The notes under the pieces: model-generated
What the model was told of the DNA's origin: nothing
Databases searched by the model: none
Seen by the model: the letters and a program-made list of their open reading frames with translations, nothing else
In this document: positions 33,286 to 42,689 of the stretch, piece by piece
Layout of the letters: each line of letters begins with the position of its first letter
Position numbering within the stretch: position 1 is the stretch's first letter
NCBI GenBank assembly: GCA_902492935.1
Contig: CABUNJ010000007.1
Span: 34,352 to 98,351, forward strand
DNA: 64,000 nt
Direction of reading: 5' to 3'
Source: an uncultured Collinsella sp.
Lineage (GTDB): Bacteria; Actinomycetota; Coriobacteriia; Coriobacteriales; Coriobacteriaceae
Translations under genes and position numbers: made by a program

Positions 33286-35019
33286 CTACGAGTGGACAAC
33301 CACGCACAGGCCGACTTTGATGCAGTCGTGAAGTGCCTTGGCGTCTGCCAGGCGCAGGTTGATGCAACCGTGGCTGCCGCACCACTTGTACGACTCGGCG
33401 TTATCGAAGCTCTTGTCGTTTTGCCAGGTGGCATCATGGAAACCGATCATGTTGCCCTCGAACGGCATCCAGTAGCTCACCGGGCTCTCGTATTTGGGCT
33501 TACCCGTCTCGGGGTCTTTGGCTCCGATCAGGGTGCTTCCGCCGTCGTTGCTGTTGATCTGCCACACGCCCTCGGGGGTGGCGTCTTCGCCCGGTTTGCC
33601 GGAAATAAAGTTGGCCTCCCACACGATATTGCCGCTCTCGTCATAGTAGCGCGCGTGCTGCTCTGACAGGTCGACGTCGATATACGCCTTCCAGTCGGGC
33701 TCTCCCTTTGCGGTAAAGGTGTCGGCCTTCTGGGAGTACTTGATCTCGATTTCGCCGGTCTGCTTGTTGTTAATGGCGTCCTCGACCTGCTTGGCGAGCG
33801 AGCTGCTATCGATAGACCAACCAAAGTCACCGCCTTCGACGGCGCACTGCTTGCCATCAGCGCGCGTCCACCAGCGAGTGGAGCCCACGGTATTAAAGCC
33901 GTTGGCGAGCTCGGCTGCCCAGCTACTGATCTGTGTCGTATCGAGCGTAGGGTTGGCCGGATCGGCAAAGCTGATCCACTGCAACACGGAGCTGCCATCA
34001 ACCTTTCCGGCATCCTCGCCGTTGAGCTTGAGGGTCACGTTGACGCCCAGGAAGTTGTTGGCGGCATCGCATGCGGCCTGAATCTGATCATCGGTCAGCG
34101 TTCCATTGAGCGGCTCATAGGCATCGTTGCCGAGCTTGGAAAGATCTACGGTCTCGGTCAGCGAGGCAAGCTCGAGCTCGGCATACTTAATGACATGCTC
34201 GCGGTTGAGTTTTTCGTTGGAGCGCGCCTTCTCGACGGTAAACTTACCTGCCTGCTCGTCATAGGAGCTATTGGCCTCGAACGTGCCCGAACGACCCTCG
34301 TTAAACTCGTCGATGGCCGCGCCCAGATCCTTCTCAAACTTCTTTTGGTCAAAGGTGTCGGAGAGCATGGTCAGGTCGACATCTTGATCAAGATCGACTT
34401 CGTTGGAGGCAGCGGTTGTTTTGGTCTTGCCACTAAAAGACTCTACGAGACGGACCGGCCAGATAAAGGCTTCGTTATGGCTAATGATCTCTTTTGCGGC
34501 AGCTTCGCCGTCGACGATGGGCTCATCGGATTCGGGCTGATAGGTCCAGCTAAAGTCATCGCCTGTCACGGTGAGCTTATAGTGCTTCCATGCCGAGTTG
34601 ACCTTGGTGGCGGCAGACGAAGCGTTGGAGAACGAGACGTCGACGCCGGCAATGGTGGTGTTGGGGTATGCTAGCTGCGAAAACGCTACGATGCCTACGA
34701 TATAGACAATGACGATAAGACCCAGGACGACAAAGAGCGTCGTCTTTTTGCCTGACTTATTGTTCTCGGCGGGTTTGCGCGCGGGGCCGCGATCGCCTCG
34801 AGCATGCGTGGGGGGCTGCTTGGGCGCATTGCCGTTTGCCTGGCGCTGTTGATGTTGTTGACGCTGCTGTCGCTGTTGGTTCGGGCGTTGGGAAGCGTTT
34901 GCTGCACCACGCTGCTGACCGTGGCTCGGCGCGATAGGGCGCGGTGACTGAACGCCGCCGGTGTGCCTGCTCGGCTGCTGCGGATCGGGAATCAGTTGAG
35001 TTCGATCGTTTTGCGACAT
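33286..35019 (-). CDS. L,D-transpeptidase (YkuD) with peptidoglycan-binding domain
   Basis: A 577-residue cell-wall enzyme. A Gln/Pro/Arg-rich cytoplasmic N-terminus (~90 residues) precedes a single membrane anchor (TLFVVLGLIVIVYIVGIVAF). The middle carries two PG_binding_4-like modules (IAGVDVSFSNASSAATKVN, later ANNFLGVNVTLKLNG). The C-terminal YkuD domain ends MIGFHDATWQND and WCGSHGCINLRLADA, with the catalytic Cys and His in place. It makes 3-3 cross-links in peptidoglycan. ATG 35019 is chosen for spacing from AAGGA; a start three codons earlier is possible. Confidence 0.92.
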   Translation of the reverse strand: MSQNDRTQLIPDPQQPSRHTGGVQSPRPIAPSHGQQRGAANASQRPNQQRQQRQQHQQRQANGNAPKQPPTHARGDRGPARKPAENNKSGKKTTLFVVLGLIVIVYIVGIVAFSQLAYPNTTIAGVDVSFSNASSAATKVNSAWKHYKLTVTGDDFSWTYQPESDEPIVDGEAAAKEIISHNEAFIWPVRLVESFSGKTKTTAASNEVDLDQDVDLTMLSDTFDQKKFEKDLGAAIDEFNEGRSGTFEANSSYDEQAGKFTVEKARSNEKLNREHVIKYAELELASLTETVDLSKLGNDAYEPLNGTLTDDQIQAACDAANNFLGVNVTLKLNGEDAGKVDGSSVLQWISFADPANPTLDTTQISSWAAELANGFNTVGSTRWWTRADGKQCAVEGGDFGWSIDSSSLAKQVEDAINNKQTGEIEIKYSQKADTFTAKGEPDWKAYIDVDLSEQHARYYDESGNIVWEANFISGKPGEDATPEGVWQINSNDGGSTLIGAKDPETGKPKYESPVSYWMPFEGNMIGFHDATWQNDKSFDNAESYKWCGSHGCINLRLADAKALHDCIKVGLCVVVHS

Positions 35020-35168
35020 CGTATGCATATCCTTCGAATTTCGCCTTGCGGTTCATCGTGTTTTTACTGGGCTTGCATTATAGCGATTGCCCTGCTGTTT
35101 GTGGTACGGAAACGGTGGCATTCAAAAGAGGTGGGACATTTGTCCCACCTTTGAGTCGTTCTTTGCCA

Positions 35169-36776
35169 CTATCCGCACACACCGCATTTTGCACAGGCCG
35201 AAAGTGCAGCCGGAGCTTGCGCAATGCCGCCCTTTGCCGTTTCGCGCAGTGTGGCCGGCAACGCGTGACCCACCGAGAGCATGACATGTGCCATCTGGTC
35301 AAACGGAACCAGGCTCTTAATGCCGGCGAGGGCGAGTTGTGCCGAACTAAAGGCCGCTGCCACGCCGATGGCGTTGCGGTTTTGGCAGGGCACCTCCACG
35401 AGGCCACCGACGGGGTCACAAACGAGGCCCAGCAGGTTACTCAGCGCGATGGAACTGGCGTCGAGCGCCTGCTCGGGCGTGCCGCCGAGCATCTGCACCA
35501 GCGCGGCGGCCGCCATGGCGGCGGCGCTTCCCACCTCGGCCTGGCAGCCGCCCTCGGCGCCGGCAACGCAGGCGCTTGTGGTGAGGTTGAGGCCAATGGC
35601 GGCGGCGCAGTAGAGGGCGTCCATGACCTGCTCGTCATCGAGCTGCAGGTGGTCGGCGAGCGCCAGCACGCAGCCGGGGACGACGCCCGCGGAGCCGGCC
35701 GTGGGGGCGGCAACGATCACGCCCATGGTGGCGGAGCGCTCGAGCACGGCCATCGCGCGGGCCACGGCGTCGGTTTGAACGGTGCCCATCAGGCTTGTAC
35801 TCAAATCGTTGCGGCCGGTGGCATCGACGAGTTTGGCCTCGCCGCCGATAAGCCCGCCGAGCGAGCGCTGCGGATTGACGATGGGGGTCGTGGTCTCCTC
35901 GCGCATGACGTCGAGCACGCGGCTCATGGCGGCGACGGCGTGGGCCTCACCGGTCAGGCGCGCCTCGCGCACGGCCATGACGGCGCCGATGCTGAGCCCC
36001 AGTTCCTCGCACGCATCGAGCAGCTGCTCGCCGTCGTCGAAGATCTCCTTTGCCGAGACGCCGGGGGAGAGCGACGAGGCAGAACCAGGGAGCTCGATAA
36101 AGGTCGCGTAATCGACATTGTCGAGCTTGCGTAGCATCGGGATAACGGTGTCGTCGGGCGCGCCGTCGGTCTCAAAGACGGAGTAGGCCTGGCCGCCCAC
36201 TTCGGTGCGGTAAGTGCGGCAGAACGCGATGTTCACGTGGGCGTAGGCGAGCAGGTTCGTAAGCGCGGCGAGCACGCCGGGAACGTCCTTGTGCGCCACG
36301 AAGAGCGTGGAATACATGCCCGAGATGTCGACGCCGACGCCGTTAATGCGGCTGATGCGCATCTTGCCGCCGCCCAGGCTCTCACCGCGGACCTGTGCCG
36401 TGGCGCCCGTGTCGTCGACCATGTCGATGTCGACGGTATTGGGGTGGATGGAGGCGTCGTCGCCCTTGATGTCAAAGTGATATTCGAGGCCCTGCTCGCG
36501 TGCGAGGTCGAAGGCCTGCTTGATGTTCTCGTCATCGGTGTCGAGGCCCAGGATGCCCGCGACGAGCGCACGGTCGGTGCCGTGGCCGCGGTAGGTGTGG
36601 GCGAAGGAGTTCCACAGGCCAAAGGTGACTTTGGTGATGCGGCCTTCCAGCAGGCTGGCGGCAACTTGGGCGCAGCGCAGGGCGCCGGCGGTGTGCGATG
36701 AACTGGGGCCGACCATGACGGGGCCCAAGATCTCGAATGCCGAGGTCGTAGCTAGTGTTTGCGGCTTGCCTGCCAT
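35169..36776 (-). CDS. sdaA: L-serine dehydratase, single-chain iron-sulphur type
   Basis: A 535-residue enzyme converting L-serine to pyruvate and ammonia. The beta domain comes first (ILGPVMVGPSSSHTAGALR, GHGTDRALVAGILG), followed by an ACT-like stretch (TNLLAYAHVNIAFCRTYR) and the alpha domain (PTAGSAGVVPGCVLAL, CVAGAEGGCQAEVGSA, LVCDPVGGLVEVPC). Three Cys for the [4Fe-4S] cluster are present and the C-terminal tail ends CAKCGVCG. ATG follows AGGAG. Monocistronic; a long palindrome lies upstream. Confidence 0.93.
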   Translation of the reverse strand: MAGKPQTLATTSAFEILGPVMVGPSSSHTAGALRCAQVAASLLEGRITKVTFGLWNSFAHTYRGHGTDRALVAGILGLDTDDENIKQAFDLAREQGLEYHFDIKGDDASIHPNTVDIDMVDDTGATAQVRGESLGGGKMRISRINGVGVDISGMYSTLFVAHKDVPGVLAALTNLLAYAHVNIAFCRTYRTEVGGQAYSVFETDGAPDDTVIPMLRKLDNVDYATFIELPGSASSLSPGVSAKEIFDDGEQLLDACEELGLSIGAVMAVREARLTGEAHAVAAMSRVLDVMREETTTPIVNPQRSLGGLIGGEAKLVDATGRNDLSTSLMGTVQTDAVARAMAVLERSATMGVIVAAPTAGSAGVVPGCVLALADHLQLDDEQVMDALYCAAAIGLNLTTSACVAGAEGGCQAEVGSAAAMAAAALVQMLGGTPEQALDASSIALSNLLGLVCDPVGGLVEVPCQNRNAIGVAAAFSSAQLALAGIKSLVPFDQMAHVMLSVGHALPATLRETAKGGIAQAPAALSACAKCGVCG

Positions 36777-36800
36777 GGGTGCTCCTGTTCTATCCCGTCG

Positions 36801-36919
36801 TTCCGAGGGCTTTGGTATTTGGTCGCCTGCTCGGACAGTCCTGCTCGCACGGAGAGCACATTAAGTGCTCTCCGGCTCGTGCGGAACTCGCGATCGACCA
36901 AATACCAAAGCCCTCGGAA
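36801..36919. repeat. Long intergenic palindrome B
   Basis: Perfect 25-bp arms (36801-36825 and 36895-36919, beginning TTCCGAGGGCTTTGG) enclose a second hairpin, GGAGAGCAC-ATTAA-GTGCTCTCC (36851-36873), with a CGCAC/GTGCG extension. It fills much of the 313-bp gap between sdaA and metK. Arms are unrelated in sequence to family A. No reading frame inside. Confidence 0.88.
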
Positions 36920-37011
36920 CTTAGGATACATGGTTGGAGTCGCTCTGCTGCGAAATTTATCGGCTGGTGACCTTTTCCGTGCCCTGTGTTGGCTCATCTT
37001 CGCCACCGGAT

Positions 37012-37051
37012 TAATAAAAAAGAAGTACCGGTTGGGGCCGGTACTTCTTTT
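37012..37051 (-). terminator. Rho-independent terminator of metK
   Basis: AAAGAAGTACCGG (37018-37031 region) pairs with CCGGTACTTCTTT (37038-37051). On the minus strand the stem runs into TTTTTTATT. Confidence 0.88.
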
Positions 37052-37089
37052 GAAAGTGCGTATGTTGTTGCGAGCTTAGCGGTTTTCAA

Positions 37090-38370
37090 TTACAGGCCGC
37101 AGGCTGCTTTGAGTTCGTCGACTCGGTCGGTCTTTTCCCAGGTGAAGTCGGCGTCTTCGCGGCCGAAGTGACCGTAGGCTGCCGTCTTTTCGTAAATCGG
37201 GCGACGCAGGTCTAGGTCGCGGATGATTGCGCCCGGGCGCAGGTCGAAGGTCTTCTCTACGGCTTCAACGATCTTGTCCTCGGCAACATGTGCGGTACCG
37301 AAGGTGTCGACCATGATTGAGAGGGGCTTGGAAACGCCGATGGCGTAGGCAAGCTCGACTTCGCAGCGGTCGGCCAGACCGGCGGCGACCACGTTCTTGG
37401 CGACCCAGCGCGCGGCATACGCGGCGGAGCGGTCGACCTTGGTGCAGTCCTTGCCGCTAAAGGCACCGCCGCCGTGACGGCCGTAGCCGCCGTAGGTGTC
37501 GACGATGATCTTGCGGCCGGTCAGGCCCGTGTCGCCCATGGGGCCGCCCACGACAAAGCGACCGGTGGGGTTCACGTAGATGTCCGCGTTGTCCCACGGC
37601 ATGTTCTCGGCAGCCATGACAGGCGTGATGACGTGCTCGATGAGGTCGGCCTTGATCTTGCCCATGTCCTCGATCTCGGCGGCGTGCTGCGTGGAGATGA
37701 CGATGGTCGTGACCTCGACGGGCTTGCCTTCCTCGTAGCGCACGGTGACCTGGGTCTTGCCGTCGGGACGCAGGTAGGGCAGGGTGCCGTCGTGACGCAC
37801 GGCTGCCAGGCGCTCGGCCAGGCGGCTTGCCAAGTAATGCGGCATGGGCATGAGAGTCTTGGTCTCGTTGGAGGCATAACCGAACATCATGCCCTGGTCG
37901 CCGGCACCGATCAGGTCGATCGGGTCGGTGGTAGCGCCGGTCTGGATCTCGAAGGACTCGTCAACGCCCTGGGCGATATCGGGCGACTGTTCGTGGATGA
38001 GGCTCATAACGCCGCAGGTGTCGCAGTCAAAACCGAACTTGGCACGGTTGTAGCCAATGCGGCGGATAACGCCGCGGGCGATTTCCTGTACGTCGACGTA
38101 GGCCTGGGTGCGAATCTCGCCGGCGACGATGACGGTGCCGGTGGTCACGAGGGTCTCGCAGGCGCAGCGGACGTTCTCCACGTTGGCAGGCACGCCGTTG
38201 GGGGCGATGTAGCCCTGCTCCTGGAGCTCTATCTCTTTGGCGAGGATTGCGTCGAGGACGGCGTCGCTGATCTGGTCAGCGATCTTATCGGGATGACCTT
38301 CGGTCACCGACTCCGACGTAAAAACAAAGGACCCGTGTTGGGGTGGGATGGAACGAAGTTCTTCTGACAT
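37090..38370 (-). CDS. metK: S-adenosylmethionine synthase
   Basis: A 426-residue enzyme making SAM from methionine and ATP. FTSESVTEGHPDKIADQISDA, GAGDQGMMFGYASNET, GGPMGDTGLTGRKIIVDTYG and GGGAFSGKDCTKVDRSAAY are the classic MetK blocks. About 30 residues longer than E. coli MetK, mainly by insertions such as QEQGYIAPNG. SAM is the donor for the six or seven methylations in the cobalamin block. ATG follows AAAGGA. Confidence 0.96.
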   Translation of the reverse strand: MSEELRSIPPQHGSFVFTSESVTEGHPDKIADQISDAVLDAILAKEIELQEQGYIAPNGVPANVENVRCACETLVTTGTVIVAGEIRTQAYVDVQEIARGVIRRIGYNRAKFGFDCDTCGVMSLIHEQSPDIAQGVDESFEIQTGATTDPIDLIGAGDQGMMFGYASNETKTLMPMPHYLASRLAERLAAVRHDGTLPYLRPDGKTQVTVRYEEGKPVEVTTIVISTQHAAEIEDMGKIKADLIEHVITPVMAAENMPWDNADIYVNPTGRFVVGGPMGDTGLTGRKIIVDTYGGYGRHGGGAFSGKDCTKVDRSAAYAARWVAKNVVAAGLADRCEVELAYAIGVSKPLSIMVDTFGTAHVAEDKIVEAVEKTFDLRPGAIIRDLDLRRPIYEKTAAYGHFGREDADFTWEKTDRVDELKAACGL

Positions 38371-38386
38371 GATTGTCCTTTCAAAA

Positions 38387-38419
38387 ACGTGTCCCGGCGA
38401 CCGTTACCATTCCGCCGGG
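38387..38419 (-). promoter_or_regulatory. Leader hairpin before metK
   Basis: CCCGGCG (38393-38399) pairs with CGCCGGG (38413-38419). On the minus strand the stem is followed after four bases by GTTTTTG and then the ribosome site, so it could act as an attenuator. The leader is too short for the known large SAM riboswitch classes. Confidence 0.35.
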
Positions 38420-38475
38420 CTCTCTATGCAAGGGCACATCATAGCGCGTAAATCAAACATTCACATCCTTTCCGC

Positions 38476-38573
38476 ACCTACTCATTGGGGACAGGCTTAA
38501 ACGAACAGCCTTACCTAAGTGCCGACAGGTTGCCCAAAGAATGGTCATTTAAGTCTGTCCCCAATGAGTAGGT
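38476..38573. repeat. Long intergenic palindrome C
   Basis: 26-bp arms (38476-38501 and 38548-38573), starting ACCTACTCATTGGGGACAGG, are complementary except for one G-T position, with a 46-bp centre. It lies between the divergent metK and gltX genes, presumably beside or within their promoters. Confidence 0.88.
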
Positions 38574-38653
38574 CGGTGCCCTTTGTGCGGAGGTTGCTTT
38601 GATGCTTTATACTGATGCGGTTAGACATCCATCCTGCAATCGAGGAGATTTCC

Positions 38654-40129
38654 ATGGCATCAGACGTTCGCGTCCGCTTTGCACCCTCACCGACGGGCAA
38701 GCTGCACATCGGCGGCGCCCGCACCGCTATCTATAACTGGGCTTTCGCCCGTGCAAACGGCGGCACGTTCATCCTGCGCATCGACGACACCGACCCCACC
38801 CGCTCCACCGACGAGAACACGCAGATCATCCTGCGCGCCATGCGTTGGCTGGGCCTGGACTGGGACGAGGGTCCCGAGGTGGGTGGCGACTTTGGACCCT
38901 ACGCGCAGACCGAGCGCCTGGACCTGTACAAGCATGCCGCCCAGAAGCTTTGGGACGAGGGCAAGGCCTATCCCTGCTTCTGCACCAAGGAGCAGCTCGA
39001 CGCCGACCGCAAGGCCGCTCAGGAGCGCAAGGACCCCTTCCAGGGCTATCAGCGCCGCTGCCGCGATCTTGATCCCGAGGAGGCCCGCCGCCGCATCGAG
39101 GCCGGCGAGTCCTACGTCCTGCGCATCAAGGTGCCCGAGGACCGCGGAGACGTCGTCATCCACGACGCCGTCCACGGCGAGGTGACCTTCGACGCCAAGG
39201 AGCTCGACGACTTTGTCATCTTCCGCTCCGATGGCACGCCCACGTACAACTTCGCGACTGTCGTCGACGACGCCATGATGAAGATCACCCATGTCATCCG
39301 CGGCGACGACCACCTGTCCAACACCCCGCGTCAGGTCATGGTCTACGAGGCCCTCGGCGCGCCCGTGCCCACGTTCGCTCACATCTCCATGATCCTGGGC
39401 GCCGACGGCAAGAAGCTCTCCAAGCGCCACGGCGCCACCTCGGTGGAGGAGTACCGCGACGCCGGTTACCTGCCCGACGCCTTCGTCAACTACCTGGCGC
39501 TGCTCGGCTGGTCGCTCGACGGCGAGACCACGATCATCCCGCGCGATGTCCTGGCCAGCAAGTTCTCGCTCGACCGCATTTCCAAGAACCCGGCGACCTT
39601 CGACCCCAAGAAGCTCGACTGGGTCAATGCCGAGTACATCAACGGCATGTCCGATGCCCAGTTTGCCGACGAGATCATGGTCCCCGAGCTGCACGAGGCG
39701 GGTCTCATCGAGGGTAATGTCGAATACGGCGAGGATTGGATCGACGCGCTTGCCGCCATTGTCAAGCCGCGCACCAAGATGCCGGCCGACGCCGTGACCG
39801 TCGCCGCTCCCATCTTCGCTACGGCCGAGACGCTCGAGTATGACGAGAAATCCGTCAACAAGGGCCTGGCCAAGGAGGGCATGGGTGCCATTCTTGATGC
39901 CGCCAAGGCCGCGCTCGAGGGTGTGAACGAGTGGACGGCTGCCAACATCGACGCCGCGCTTGAGCCGCTGCCCGAGCAGATGGACCTTAAGAAGCGCGTA
40001 GTGTTCCAGGCCGTGCGCGTTGCCGTCTGCGGCAACATGGTTAGCCCTCCGCTGGGCGAGACCATGGCGCTCGTCGGCCGCGACGACTGCCTGGCGCGCA
40101 TTGACCGCGCCCGCACGATGGCGCTGTAG
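38654..40129 (+). CDS. gltX: Glutamyl-tRNA synthetase
   Basis: A 491-residue class I synthetase. VRFAPSPTGKLHIGGARTA contains the HIGH-type motif and KKLSKRHGA the KMSKS-type loop; GDFGPYAQTERLDLY and GDDHLSNTPRQV are GltX blocks. ATG 38654 has GAGGAG upstream and fits the family start better than the ATG at 38615. In most bacteria of this kind it also charges tRNA-Gln for amidation. Confidence 0.96.
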   Translation: MASDVRVRFAPSPTGKLHIGGARTAIYNWAFARANGGTFILRIDDTDPTRSTDENTQIILRAMRWLGLDWDEGPEVGGDFGPYAQTERLDLYKHAAQKLWDEGKAYPCFCTKEQLDADRKAAQERKDPFQGYQRRCRDLDPEEARRRIEAGESYVLRIKVPEDRGDVVIHDAVHGEVTFDAKELDDFVIFRSDGTPTYNFATVVDDAMMKITHVIRGDDHLSNTPRQVMVYEALGAPVPTFAHISMILGADGKKLSKRHGATSVEEYRDAGYLPDAFVNYLALLGWSLDGETTIIPRDVLASKFSLDRISKNPATFDPKKLDWVNAEYINGMSDAQFADEIMVPELHEAGLIEGNVEYGEDWIDALAAIVKPRTKMPADAVTVAAPIFATAETLEYDEKSVNKGLAKEGMGAILDAAKAALEGVNEWTAANIDAALEPLPEQMDLKKRVVFQAVRVAVCGNMVSPPLGETMALVGRDDCLARIDRARTMAL

Positions 40130-40152
40130 CAGCCGTCTAAACGCATGTATCC

Positions 40153-40184
40153 GAGCCCCGTTCACCCGAGCGGGGCTCTTGTTT
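40153..40184 (+). terminator. Rho-independent terminator after gltX
   Basis: GAGCCCCG (40153-40160) pairs with CGGGGCTC (40171-40178), followed by TTGTTT. Confidence 0.82.
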
Positions 40185-40217
40185 CTGAAGACGCATGGGA
40201 TGGGAGGTATAGGGGCC

Positions 40218-42671
40218 ATGGCCGAGCAACTGTCGCTGTTTGGTTCACCGGAACCTAAGGAAGCTCCGAAGTCCGCGACTCCTGCCGCCGCCCCGGCGCA
40301 GCCCGAGCCCGCACCCGAACCCGTCGCCGCCTATGCGAGCGTGGTTCTCGACATCCCGACGCGTGCACTGTCCGAGCCGTTTGCTTACGGCATCCCGCAA
40401 CCCCTCGTCAGCGAGGCCCAGATCGGCTCCACCGTCCTAGTTCATTTTGGCAACCGTGCGGCCGCTGGATACATCGTCGACATCGCGCCCGAGCTTGCCA
40501 ACCTGCAAGGTAACGACGCTCTCGATCCCGCGCGCATCAAGCCTATCAAGGCTATCCTCAGCAAGCCGCTCTTTACCGCCGAGGCGGCACGCATTGCGCG
40601 CTGGATGAGCCGCGAGTACGTCGCAACGCTTTCCGAGTGCCTGCGCCTGTTCTTGCCCCCGGGTGGAAGTCCGCGCGTGGTCAAGGGCGACGACGGCGTG
40701 TGGACCGTTGAGCGCCCCGCCGTCAAGCCTATCCAAAACCGCTGGGTGATGCTCACGCCCGAGGGCTTTGACTATACGCCGCCCAAGACCGCGGTCCGTC
40801 AGCGTCAGCTCATCGAGGCGCTCCAATGCGGCCCGGTCACGACTCGCGACCTCAACCTGCTCTATAACAGCATGTCGGCGACCATCAAGGCGCTCGAAAA
40901 ACGCGGCGTCGTTGTGGTGGAGGAGCGCCGTGCGTGGCGTGGCTGCAGCGAGCAGACCACGCTGTCCTCGGCGAGCGGCAAGGCCCCGGTGGCACTCACC
41001 AACGGTCAACGGCAGGCCCTCGCGCAGATTGAGCGCGCACGCTTGGACGCTCATGGCGACGTGGTGCTGGTCGATGGCGTTACCGGTTCCGGCAAAACCG
41101 AGGTCTACCTCTCGGCGATTGAGCGCGTGCTTGCGGCCGGCCGTTCGGCCTGCGTGCTTGTGCCCGAGATCTCGCTGACGGCCCAGACCGTCGGCCGCTT
41201 CCGCTCGCGCTTTGGCGAGACGGTTGCTGTGTTCCATTCGCGTCTTTCTGCTGGTGAGCGTCTTGACCAGTGGGACATGGTCGCCAGCGGTGCCGCCCGC
41301 GTCGTCGTCGGCGCGCGTTCAGCGCTCTTTTGCCCGCTCAGCGATCTTGGCCTCATCATCATCGACGAGGAGCACGAGACCAGCTACAAGCAGGGTTCCA
41401 GCCCGCGCTACCATGCGCGTGAGGTGGCTGCCGAGATGGCGCGCCGCTATCGGTGTCCGCTCGTGTTGGGCTCCGCCACGCCCTCGGCCGAGGCCCTCGA
41501 CCGCTGCCGCCGCGGCACGTACGGCGGCGCCACCTGGACGCGCGTCGAGATGCCCGAGCGCCCGGGACACGCCGTGCTGCCGACAGTCCGCATTGCCGAC
41601 CTGCGTCGCGAGTTCTCGCACGGCAGCCGCTCCATGTTCTCAAAACCGCTGATGGAAGGCCTGGAGCGTGTGGTCGAGCGCCGCGAAAAAGCCGTGCTGT
41701 TGCACAACCGCCGTGGCTTTGCGCCATTCCTGATGTGCCGTGAGTGCGGCTGCGTCCCCACCTGCAACCACTGCTCCACCGCGCTTACGTATCATGAGCG
41801 CACGCACACGCTGCAGTGTCACACATGCGGTTCGTCTTGGCGCGTGCAGCCGTATCCCGCGCCCACGAGCCGTTGCCCTAAATGCGGCAGTCGCTACCTG
41901 GCAAAAATGGGTCTGGGCACTCAGCAGATCGAGGACGCACTGCACCAGATGCTTCCCGAGGACGTCGCCATCATTCGCATGGATGCCGACTCCACGCGCG
42001 GCAAGGATGCGCACAAAAAGCTGCTCGAGCAGTTCGATGCGGCCGATTGCGCCGTGTTGCTGGGCACCCAAATGATCGCAAAGGGTCTCGACTTTCCCGA
42101 GGTCACGCTCGTGGGCGTGGTCAATGCCGACTTCGCCCTCAAGCTGCCGGACTTCCGCGCAGGTGAGCGTGCCTACGATTTGCTGGAGCAGGTGGCGGGC
42201 CGTGCCGGTCGCGGCGATCGACCCGGCGAGGTGATTATCCAGACATACTTGCCCGAGGATCCGGTCATCCGCGCCGTAGCCGAGCACGACCGTTCGATCT
42301 TTACCGACTACGATCTGGATCAGCGCCGCGACGCCCTATATCCGCCATTCGTGCGTTTGGTCAACATCTTGGTATGGTCGAGGAACGCGGATGACGCGCA
42401 GGACTACATCGGGCGCATTGCAAAACTTCTTAAGCGCAGCTGGCATGCCGCAGCGCCTGACTTTTTACGGGCGGGGAGTGCCGTGCCGCAGTTGCTGGGC
42501 CCGGCTTCGTGTGTAATCGAGAGAGCCAAGGACCGTTACCGCTTCCATCTGCTTGTGAAGTCGCCCGTGGGGTACCATGTCTCTGATGATATCGACGCTT
42601 GCCTCAAAGAGGTGGGCTCTGTGCGCGGCGTGAGCGTGAGCATTGACGTCGACGCCTATGATTTGATGTAA
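40218..42671 (+). CDS. priA: Primosomal replication protein N' (PriA helicase)
   Basis: An 817-residue helicase for replication restart. After a Pro/Ala-rich N-terminus comes the 3'-end-binding domain (VVLDIPTRALSEPFAYGIP). The helicase has Walker A GVTGSGKTEVY, Walker B IIDEEHETSYKQG and VGARSALFCPL. The zinc-binding insert has CRECGCVPTCNHC, CHTCG and CPKCGS. Conserved LLGTQMIAKGLDFPEV and AGRAGRGDRPGEV follow. ATG 40218 follows a GGGAGG; the longer frame overlaps the gltX end. Confidence 0.95.
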   Translation: MAEQLSLFGSPEPKEAPKSATPAAAPAQPEPAPEPVAAYASVVLDIPTRALSEPFAYGIPQPLVSEAQIGSTVLVHFGNRAAAGYIVDIAPELANLQGNDALDPARIKPIKAILSKPLFTAEAARIARWMSREYVATLSECLRLFLPPGGSPRVVKGDDGVWTVERPAVKPIQNRWVMLTPEGFDYTPPKTAVRQRQLIEALQCGPVTTRDLNLLYNSMSATIKALEKRGVVVVEERRAWRGCSEQTTLSSASGKAPVALTNGQRQALAQIERARLDAHGDVVLVDGVTGSGKTEVYLSAIERVLAAGRSACVLVPEISLTAQTVGRFRSRFGETVAVFHSRLSAGERLDQWDMVASGAARVVVGARSALFCPLSDLGLIIIDEEHETSYKQGSSPRYHAREVAAEMARRYRCPLVLGSATPSAEALDRCRRGTYGGATWTRVEMPERPGHAVLPTVRIADLRREFSHGSRSMFSKPLMEGLERVVERREKAVLLHNRRGFAPFLMCRECGCVPTCNHCSTALTYHERTHTLQCHTCGSSWRVQPYPAPTSRCPKCGSRYLAKMGLGTQQIEDALHQMLPEDVAIIRMDADSTRGKDAHKKLLEQFDAADCAVLLGTQMIAKGLDFPEVTLVGVVNADFALKLPDFRAGERAYDLLEQVAGRAGRGDRPGEVIIQTYLPEDPVIRAVAEHDRSIFTDYDLDQRRDALYPPFVRLVNILVWSRNADDAQDYIGRIAKLLKRSWHAAAPDFLRAGSAVPQLLGPASCVIERAKDRYRFHLLVKSPVGYHVSDDIDACLKEVGSVRGVSVSIDVDAYDLM

Positions 42672-42689
42672 CAACCCGAAAGGATGGCC

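Noticed and set aside
38371..38653. SAM riboswitch upstream of metK
   Set aside because: The leader from the likely promoter is under 100 nt and lacks the conserved boxes of the large SAM classes; only a simple hairpin is supported.
38687..40219. 510-codon minus-strand frame opposite gltX
   Set aside because: Antisense shadow of gltX; Val/Leu/Gly-rich with no motif.
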